From positions 1 through 11,490 of the forward strand of contig CAZWJC010000231.1 in NCBI GenBank assembly GCA_964634255.1: DNA of 11,490 nt, given 5' to 3'. Below, piece by piece: positions 6,496 through 11,490 of this stretch. A model generated the notes under the pieces. The model was not told the DNA's origin. It saw only the letters and a list, made by a program, of their open reading frames with translations, and made no database searches. Both the position numbers and the translations under genes were made by a program. The DNA is from MWDV01 sp964634255. GTDB lineage: Bacteria; Verrucomicrobiota; Verrucomicrobiia; Limisphaerales; MWDV01. Position 1 is the first letter of the stretch; the number at the start of each line of letters is the position of its first letter.

Positions 6496-8409
6496 CTATG
6501 GCGTCGGTGACGACTTGAGCAGCTCGGCGAGGTTGTAGTGGGTGTAGCGCGTGTGGCTGGCGACGTTCTGGCTGTCAGCATTCGCCACCCAGAAGTCCAG
6601 AGTGTCCGGTTCGAAGAGGACGGAGTGGATGTTGGAGGTCATGCAGACCGGGCGTTTCATCAAATCCCGCGCCCGCTCTGCATTGAACTTTCCGTGGCCT
6701 TCCTTCACCCGCTCCACCAGTTTCTCGTAACGGTCGCCGGCAGACAGCAGGACGGCGTCCTCGACGGGATGCGGCAGCAGCGGGTGCGCGGCGCCCGGCA
6801 ACACGACCTCGAACTTGTCCGGGGTGGCGGCAATGCCGACCGCCGTGTGCGTCTTTCCGTCGGCGATCACGTAGTAGTATTCGCACGTGCGTGGGCCGCG
6901 GCGCATGATTTCCACGGCTTCATCCAGCGTGGAGGCCTTCTCCATGACTTCACGGACCAATTGCGCCATCGGCTTGCCCTGCCACTTGCCTTCGCCGCGC
7001 CCGCCCATCTCGCCGATCGAGATGTGCTTGGCGTTCATGGCCGTGACCGAGCCGACGAAGCCCGCGTAGCTGACGTTCGCCCAAGCGTGCCCGTAATCGG
7101 GCTGGTGAACAATCACGACGGCGTTCGGCTCCAAACCCACACCCTTCATGTAGTCGAGAATGCGTCCGTGGTAGATGTGCCCGTCTGCGGTCGCCTTGCC
7201 GAAGACGGCAAAGCCGCTGCAGTGGAAAAGTTCTGGAAAGATGTTGGCCAGGCGCGCTTCCTGGCGTTCCAATCCGGCGGCGTCGCCCATCGCGTCCATT
7301 TCGGCGAGATAGCGCGGGTCGATGAAGGGCTGCACCGCGGCTTGAGCCTGCTCGAGTTCGCCGAAGAACCAGCGCCCTTTCTCAAACGAACTGCCGACGC
7401 CCACGCCGTAGAGAATCCGGTTAACTAGGTTGTGCACGCCGGCGCGCATGAGCACGCCGTGCTGGCGGCCCATCTCCTCGGGCGAACCCTTGAGGAAAAG
7501 CACACGCGTCTCGTCGATGATCTCGAGTCGCCCCTTGCCTTCGGTGGCGACGACTCTGCGTTCCCCCGTCGCGGGGCCGAGCGTGGGTGTCTTTAGATCC
7601 AATAGTGAGAGCGCGGCTGGGATGAAGCGAGTCAAGTGGGACACGGCCACGGTTTCAACGTGCTCATCGGGCTTCGCGTCGAGCTTCCACTTCTCGGCTG
7701 GCCAGCCCTTGTCCAGCGTCAGGTCTCGAAACTCCACCGCTACGCGTAAGCCTTTGCCGTTGTCGAAATGGACACGTGCTGGGAGCCGATCCGAACTGCG
7801 CAGCCACAGCCGTACGTCGCCGGACGGCAGCTTGCCGGATTCCACGAGCGTCGGTCGTGCGCTTACCTTGAGCACTTCACACGACGTCTCGCCGGCGGTT
7901 TCCGGGGGCAGTGGCTCCACGTTCAAAGCCAGCAAAGCGGTTAACAGGGTCCAGCGCGAAACGGGCAAACGAAACGGGGGCAACTGCGTGTCGTCCAGCT
8001 TATCGGGCGTGGCCGAAAAGCGCGGCACTCCGGGCTTGCCCAACACCGCGAACTTCTTGGCCGACGAATGAATCCAAATCTCCTGGCCATCGCGCCCCAG
8101 TGCCAAGGGCAGCTTCTCAATGGCGGTGGCCACGCGCAGGTGGTCCGGCGCTTGAAACGCAAAGTCCACCGTCCGATCCGCAATTCCCTTGGGCGCTCCC
8201 TCGGCTTCGGTCACGACCAGTTGTCCGGAGAGCACCTGTGCTTGCCGAGCATCTGCGGGTTCCACCACGGCGGCCAATTTGAAGAGCGTGCGGCCGAGTG
8301 TTCGTTTCGGCGCTGGAAACAGAGTGGCAACGAGCAAGCCGGCAACGACACCGACCACGACAAGCGTGATCAGCGCCGCGAGAAGGCATTTCTTCGTGGT
8401 GGTCATCAT
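6496..8409 (-). CDS. Membrane-anchored C45-type Ntn-hydrolase with N-terminal LolA-like region
   Basis: The protein has 637 residues from the ATG at 8409; a second ATG follows directly, and no Shine-Dalgarno is visible. Residues 8-31 are one hydrophobic helix (CLLAALITLVVVGVVAGL...) that should act as a signal anchor. Residues 40-265 are beta-rich and resemble a LolA/DUF2092-type lipoprotein-carrier fold (VDFAFQAPDHLRVAT, IWIHSSAKKF, DVRLWLRSSDRLPARVHF); this is a judgement from pattern. Residues about 300-630 match the C45 acyl-CoA:6-APA acyltransferase-like family: LKGSPEEMGRQHGVLMRAGV, then the presumed nucleophile Cys397 in FHCSGFAVFG, then TADGHIYHGRILDYMKG, then VSYAGFVGSVTAMNAKHISI. 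In this family, autocleavage before the Cys exposes the catalytic N-terminus; here the preceding residue is His. It may act as an amidase or acyltransferase on the periplasmic face; the substrate is unknown. It precedes DUF1015 by 76 bp and may share its transcript. Confidence 0.84.
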   Translation of the reverse strand: MMTTTKKCLLAALITLVVVGVVAGLLVATLFPAPKRTLGRTLFKLAAVVEPADARQAQVLSGQLVVTEAEGAPKGIADRTVDFAFQAPDHLRVATAIEKLPLALGRDGQEIWIHSSAKKFAVLGKPGVPRFSATPDKLDDTQLPPFRLPVSRWTLLTALLALNVEPLPPETAGETSCEVLKVSARPTLVESGKLPSGDVRLWLRSSDRLPARVHFDNGKGLRVAVEFRDLTLDKGWPAEKWKLDAKPDEHVETVAVSHLTRFIPAALSLLDLKTPTLGPATGERRVVATEGKGRLEIIDETRVLFLKGSPEEMGRQHGVLMRAGVHNLVNRILYGVGVGSSFEKGRWFFGELEQAQAAVQPFIDPRYLAEMDAMGDAAGLERQEARLANIFPELFHCSGFAVFGKATADGHIYHGRILDYMKGVGLEPNAVVIVHQPDYGHAWANVSYAGFVGSVTAMNAKHISIGEMGGRGEGKWQGKPMAQLVREVMEKASTLDEAVEIMRRGPRTCEYYYVIADGKTHTAVGIAATPDKFEVVLPGAAHPLLPHPVEDAVLLSAGDRYEKLVERVKEGHGKFNAERARDLMKRPVCMTSNIHSVLFEPDTLDFWVANADSQNVASHTRYTHYNLAELLKSSPTP

Positions 8410-8648
8410 AGATATGTCAGGCAAAAGGTGCGTTCCGATGCAACCGAGAGCAGATTGTGGAGACAGAGAATAGCACCCTAGCAGCTTCAGGGGGACTGCT
8501 GGCGGCGCTTTCTTGGGGCTTCATTGCTGCGAAGCATACCGCGGATGCCAAAAGCCGTAAAGGTGATGCGCGTGTCTCTTCGAAATGCGTGCGAAAAGAA
8601 ATAGCGGTCACGGCGAACGAAATTCCCACACAGCCGAAGCATCGGACC

Positions 8649-8667
8649 GCGGACAGTCCCTGTCCGC
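8649..8667. repeat. Perfect short inverted repeat (GCGGACAG-TCC-CTGTCCGC)
   Basis: An 8-bp perfect stem (8649-8656 with 8660-8667) has a 3-nt loop. It has no T-tract and is 163 bp before the end of the C45 promoter region, not just after a gene, so it is not a typical terminator. It belongs to the candidate extragenic element around it. The word GGACAG is shared with the gap at 2045-2169. Confidence 0.6.
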
Positions 8668-8792
8668 AGCGTGGAGTAGCCACCCGATGGGGTGCAGGTC
8701 CCGCTGGGATTGGCAGGTTTGGCCGCTGCGCCCGCGGGCCGGGCGCGCTCCTCCTGACCGCCACCTCGTTCACACCCTTCGAAATCGCGACG

Positions 8793-8819
8793 TTGACATG
8801 GATTTGGTTTTCATATATG
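8793..8819 (+). promoter_or_regulatory. Sigma70-like promoter for the PEP-CTERM gene
   Basis: A perfect TTGACA (8793-8798) is followed by TATATG (8814-8819) with a short 15-bp spacer, or by TATGCG (8816-8821) at 17 bp. The local sequence is AT-richer than its surroundings. Transcription would start near 8826-8828, giving a leader of about 72 nt before the ATG at 8899. The leader contains the weak TTCCAA/TTGGAA stem. Confidence 0.45.
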
Positions 8820-8898
8820 CGTTTCCAAGATTCAGCCACATTTGGAACGGGTTTGGCGTGGCGAGTTTGACAACGGATCGCAGAAGAGAAAGCAACCT

Positions 8899-9738
8899 AT
8901 GCAAAAGAATGCGCTCAAAGTAACGGTGGGATTGGCTGCTATCGGTTTGGCGACGGCCGCATCGGCGGCCTCCATCGGAGTGAATTTTGTCTCCACCGGG
9001 GACGGTGGGGTGCAGGACGGCTTGTCGGACTCCTTGGGCGCAGCTGAAATTGCGGGCGTTGCGGCGTATGCCCAAGGGAACTGGAACAATGTAGGCCGCT
9101 GGGGGCAGAACGTCGGGCTAAAGGACAATGTGGGTGGGGTAAGCGGACTCGTGCTCACTTGGGACTCCAACAACACTTGGAATCTCGGGGGCACGCCCGG
9201 AACTCCGGGCGCGAAGCTCATGTATGGGTACTTGGACGCAACCGGCGTGGCGAACAACAACAGCTCGCCCTACCAGTTCTGGTGGAACGAGAACAAACCC
9301 CAAGCCTATGTTTCGGGACTCAGCGCGTGGCTGACGGCGGTCGGCGCGCCGCGGTACAACGTGGTGGTTTACACTGATGGCGATGCTCAGGAAGGGCGTA
9401 TCAGTGAGTACTGGCTGCAGGCCAGCTTGGGCGGAGATCCCCCTAACTCGTTAGGCAGCGATCTGACCCCCCACGTGTTTGCTAAGGACACCGCCAATTT
9501 CTCCGAGACTTTCAGTGAGATATCTCTAACCGCCAACTCGGTCGAAACCGCCGGAGAAGGCAACTATTTTGTCTTTACCGGATTGAGTGCAGACAACTTC
9601 ATTCTCCGCACCGAGGAGCAGACCTTCCGGGCTACCATCAACGGCTTTCAGATTGTCGCCGTCCCGGAACCGACCGCGCTGAGCCTCCTCGCCGCCGGAG
9701 TGGGTGCGCTGCTGGCTGGGCGCAAGCAGCGGCGTTGA
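8899..9738 (+). CDS. PEP-CTERM sorting domain protein
   Basis: The protein has 279 residues. The start at 8899 is chosen because MQKNALKVTVGLAAIG ... ASA begins a good signal peptide (cleavage near 23-24) and a purine-rich AGAAGAGAAAG lies just upstream; the longer frame from 8842 would hide it. The C-terminus is a complete PEP-CTERM signal: VPEP at 255-258, a hydrophobic helix (TALSLLAAGVGALLAG) and the basic tail RKQRR. The known role of this signal is recognition by exosortase (EpsH-like) and delivery to the outer surface, often linked to exopolysaccharide. The exported part (25-250) is a beta-rich, Gly/Asn-rich domain with GNWNNVGRWG (60-69), VLTWDSNNTWN (85-95), KLMYGYLDATG (106-116) and YNVVVYTDG (153-161). 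This resembles sandwich domains found in other verrucomicrobial and planctomycetal PEP-CTERM proteins. No catalytic site is evident. It is probably a monocistronic gene, bounded by its own promoter and a strong terminator. Confidence 0.92.
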   Translation: MQKNALKVTVGLAAIGLATAASAASIGVNFVSTGDGGVQDGLSDSLGAAEIAGVAAYAQGNWNNVGRWGQNVGLKDNVGGVSGLVLTWDSNNTWNLGGTPGTPGAKLMYGYLDATGVANNNSSPYQFWWNENKPQAYVSGLSAWLTAVGAPRYNVVVYTDGDAQEGRISEYWLQASLGGDPPNSLGSDLTPHVFAKDTANFSETFSEISLTANSVETAGEGNYFVFTGLSADNFILRTEEQTFRATINGFQIVAVPEPTALSLLAAGVGALLAGRKQRR

Positions 9739-9760
9739 AGCTTTTCGAGCGTAACTCGCG

Positions 9761-9792
9761 AGAAGCCCGAATCCGATCGGATTCGGGCTTCT
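9761..9792 (+). terminator. Perfect palindromic terminator of the PEP-CTERM gene
   Basis: The 16-bp arm AGAAGCCCGAATCCGA (9761-9776) is followed at once by its exact reverse complement (9777-9792). In RNA this forms a long stem capped by a small loop at GATC. It lies 22 bp after the stop codon. The tail is GCGTTTGTG, so the T-tract is poor, but the stem (AAGCCCGAA / TTCGGGCTT) is of the usual terminator type. It separates the PEP-CTERM gene from the coiled-coil gene. Confidence 0.8.
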
Positions 9793-9893
9793 GCGTTTGT
9801 GCCTGAAGCCAATGAAGCGCAATCGGGGCTTGAGTGCTTTCCGCCCTTGACTTGACCGATGGGGCACTTCCGATTGGCAAGCATGGGGTTGCT

Positions 9894-9908
9894 CCGGTAG
9901 CATACCGG
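9894..9908 (+). promoter_or_regulatory. Small hairpin abutting the start codon of the coiled-coil gene
   Basis: CCGGTA (9894-9899), loop GCA, TACCGG (9903-9908) ends one base before the ATG at 9910. It occupies exactly the place of a Shine-Dalgarno, and none is visible. It may lower or gate translation, or may be chance. Confidence 0.3.
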
Positions 9909-9909
9909 C

Positions 9910-11490
9910 ATGCGAGCTGTCTTATTTTTGGTGGCGACATGGTTGGTGTTGACGAGCCTGCCCGCGCTCGGGCAAGGCGTCGATCAACAATACATCGCGA
10001 TCTATGCCACGATTCAGGAGGCGGATACGTTGCGGCAACGCGGGCAACTGCGTGACGCGTCGAGTCAGTACACCGATGCACTCGTCCGCCTGAAGCGCCT
10101 GCAAACGTCCTTTCCCGATTGGAATCCCAAGATTGTCAGTTTCCGGCTCAACTACCTGGCGGGCCAGATCGCCGCGATCTCCGACAAAATCCCTGCCCAA
10201 CTCGAAGCCGTCTCGGCAACGCCGGCGAAGCCGCAGCCCGTCGCGACGGCAACCGACCCCAGTGCGGAGGTTCAGCGCGAACTCAACGCGTTGCGTGCGC
10301 AGGTGAACCAATTGCAGGCCGACAAGGGATTGCTCGAAGCGAAGCTCAAGGAGGCCCTCGCAGCTCAACCGGCGGCGTTGGATCCGCGCGAGTTGGCGAA
10401 GGCGGAGGAACGAATTCGGTCGCTGGAAAAGGACGCCGACCTCCTCAGGGTGACGCTGGAGCAGGAACGCGGTCGAAAGTCCGCGGCGACCGATCCCGCT
10501 GCGCTCCAGCGATTGCGCGACGACTTGGCCGAGGCGAAGCGGAAACTCGCGGAGCAGAACGATCAGGTTCGGGTGCTGAGCCGAAGCAATGCGGACTTGC
10601 AGCAGCGTCTCGACACGAAAGCCACGGCGGAAGCAGGTGAGTTGGCCAAGGCCGCGGAACGGATCAAGGCGCTGGAACAGGAAACCCAAAGCTTGCGGGC
10701 GAGTTTGGAGCAGGCTCGCTCGCAGAAGGCGGGCACAGACCAGACCGAGATCAGTCGCCTGACACAATCACTGGCCGAAGCAAACCGCAAGTTGGGGGAA
10801 CAGACTGATCTTGCCAAGTCGCTGGCCCAGGAGAAGAGCGAGATCGAGAAACGCGTGGAGACTTTGACGGCGGCGGCAAACAGCCCGGCCGCAGAGCTGG
10901 CGCAGACCAAACAAGCGTTGGCCGAGGCGAATCGCCGGCTGGCCGAACAAGACGAGGCGAATCAGCGCCTTGCCCAAGACAAGGACGCGCTGCAAAAGCG
11001 TGCCCGGAGTCTGTCGGCCGAGGCGGAAGCCGTTGCCGCGCTGCGCGCCGAGAACGAGCTGCTGAAGAGACAGGCCGCCGCGGCGAAAGCGCCCGCGGCC
11101 AAGACGCCGGCCGAAGAGGAGTTGGAGAAAGCGCGCGCCCGCATTGCCGCGCTTCAGTCGGACATGGAGGTCCTGCGGGCGGAGAAAGCGGCGCAGGAGA
11201 ACCGCTCGAAAGCGGCGTCGGCTCCGACACAGTCTGTCACGGACGCCACAAGGTTGAAGGAATTGGAGAGTCAGCGGGATGAGTTGCAGAAGAAACTGGA
11301 TGCCGCGCTTCGGGAGTTGGTTCGGAACAAAACCGAAACGACCACGGCGCAGGCGCAGGACGTCGCCCGCCAGTTGTCAGTCTTGCGCGCCCGGATCGAA
11401 GTGCTGGAGGCGCGTCCCGTGCCGTACACGGCCGAGGAACTGGCGATGATGAAACGCCCCGAACCCCGGCTCGCGCCGGCGGAGACCAAG
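9910..11490 (+). CDS. Exported long coiled-coil protein, 3' end outside window
   Basis: The frame is open for all 527 codons from the ATG at 9910 to the right edge. Residues 1-22 form a signal peptide (MRAVLFLVATWLVLTSLPALGQ). Residues 24-95 are a helical, single-TPR-like module (QQYIAIYATIQEADTLRQRG, then a YTDALVRLKRLQ helix and FPDWNPKIVSFRLNYL). After a Pro/Ala linker (96-118), residues 119-500 are almost continuous heptad-type coiled coil rich in Leu, Glu, Ala, Arg, Gln and Lys. An Ala/Pro break lies near 389-402 and a Ser/Thr-rich one near 433-446. A block of about 55 residues is duplicated (161-216 and 244-298). From memory, similar verrucomicrobial proteins continue into C-terminal TPR repeats, and the VPYTAEELAMMK segment at 504-515 may lead into that domain. 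This is inference. The likely role is a periplasmic or envelope scaffold; no enzyme motif is present. Its promoter is not clear: TTGACT and TTGACC (9847-9857) have no good -10. Confidence 0.85.
   Translation, partial: MRAVLFLVATWLVLTSLPALGQGVDQQYIAIYATIQEADTLRQRGQLRDASSQYTDALVRLKRLQTSFPDWNPKIVSFRLNYLAGQIAAISDKIPAQLEAVSATPAKPQPVATATDPSAEVQRELNALRAQVNQLQADKGLLEAKLKEALAAQPAALDPRELAKAEERIRSLEKDADLLRVTLEQERGRKSAATDPAALQRLRDDLAEAKRKLAEQNDQVRVLSRSNADLQQRLDTKATAEAGELAKAAERIKALEQETQSLRASLEQARSQKAGTDQTEISRLTQSLAEANRKLGEQTDLAKSLAQEKSEIEKRVETLTAAANSPAAELAQTKQALAEANRRLAEQDEANQRLAQDKDALQKRARSLSAEAEAVAALRAENELLKRQAAAAKAPAAKTPAEEELEKARARIAALQSDMEVLRAEKAAQENRSKAASAPTQSVTDATRLKELESQRDELQKKLDAALRELVRNKTETTTAQAQDVARQLSVLRARIEVLEARPVPYTAEELAMMKRPEPRLAPAETK
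10390..10803 (+). repeat. Internal duplication within the coiled-coil gene
   Basis: Codons 161-216 (10390-10557) and 244-298 (10639-10803) encode two clearly related blocks. Each runs from ELAKAxERIxxLE through an LEQxR segment to LAEAxRKLxEQ. The period is 83 codons. A partial third copy of the end motif (ALAEANRRLAEQ) is at 10915-10950, and a diverged start motif (ELEKARARIAALQ) is at about residues 404-416. This suggests that the rod grew by tandem duplication. Confidence 0.65.

Larger units (their letters stand above)
8410..8898. other. Intergenic region between divergent genes, no convincing gene
   Basis: These 489 bp separate the C45 gene (minus) from the PEP-CTERM gene (plus) and must hold promoters for both. 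A 140-codon minus-strand frame (8839-8417) fills most of it. I do not call it a gene because it has no recognisable domain, is rich in Arg, Pro and Ala, and ends inside the start region of the C45 gene. The stretch 8617-8775 (GGACAG hairpin, then GC-rich sequence) looks like an interspersed extragenic element. From about 8776 the sequence becomes AT-richer and contains a sigma70-like promoter. TTCCAA (8823-8828) and TTGGAA (8842-8847) form a possible weak stem in the leader of the plus-strand gene. No promoter for the C45 gene can be supported. Confidence 0.5.

Noticed and set aside
8417..8839. Minus-strand open frame of 140 codons in the C45/PEP-CTERM gap
   Set aside because: It has no domain, no ribosome site and a composition like translated extragenic repeat. 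It overlaps the C45 start, so it was described as intergenic.
9875..9892. Possible sigma54 promoter (TGGCAAG ... TTGC) before the coiled-coil gene
   Set aside because: The GG and GC are 13 bases apart, whereas sigma54 sites need 10. No other -24/-12 match was found before the PEP-CTERM gene either.
9922..10767. Minus-strand open frame of 281 codons
   Set aside because: It is antisense to the coiled-coil gene, and its Leu/Arg-rich composition is the mirror of Glu/Lys/Gln codons in the true frame.
1..11490. CRISPR, tRNA, rRNA, integron, toxin-antitoxin or phage defence genes
   Set aside because: I found no spaced direct repeats, cloverleaf or conserved rRNA segments, and no domains of such systems in any supported frame. 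The tail-fibre-like segments are common in verrucomicrobial secreted proteins and do not imply a prophage.

Overview
The window most resembles the chromosome of a Verrucomicrobiota bacterium, perhaps of the Pedosphaera/Limisphaera type, though nothing here fixes the genus. The signs are GC-rich DNA, exported proteins full of Thr/Asn, a PEP-CTERM protein, a TIGR03790 protein (a family known mainly from exosortase-bearing bacteria), a secreted protein opening with the YQGRL-type module common in this phylum, and weak or absent Shine-Dalgarno sequences. No tRNA, rRNA, CRISPR, integrase, transposase or phage gene is visible.

Layout. Five genes lie on the minus strand and are read from right to left. 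First is a membrane-anchored C45-type Ntn-hydrolase with a LolA-like N-terminal region (8409-6496). A DUF1015 protein follows after 76 bp (6419-5205), then a cation diffusion facilitator after 6 bp (5198-4266). After a 146-bp gap comes a secreted SGNH/GDSL-like hydrolase carrying tail-fibre-like segments (4119-2170). After a 218-bp gap comes a secreted TIGR03790 protein that runs off the left edge (1951-1). Two genes lie on the plus strand, divergent from the others: a PEP-CTERM protein (8899-9738) closed by a perfect 32-bp palindromic terminator, and an exported coiled-coil protein that runs off the right edge (9910-11490).

How the genes may work together. Four products carry clear signal peptides: SGNH, TIGR03790, PEP-CTERM and the coiled-coil protein. 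The C45 protein has a signal anchor, so much of the window serves the cell envelope. The PEP-CTERM protein should be processed by an exosortase encoded elsewhere, and TIGR03790 is known to co-occur with exosortases. DUF1015 and the CDF transporter are almost certainly co-transcribed, possibly with the C45 gene, but no shared pathway can be read from the sequence.

No clearly new multi-gene system is evident. The most notable points are the unusual architectures of the C45, SGNH, TIGR03790 and coiled-coil proteins, and some intergenic stretches that look like dispersed repeats.
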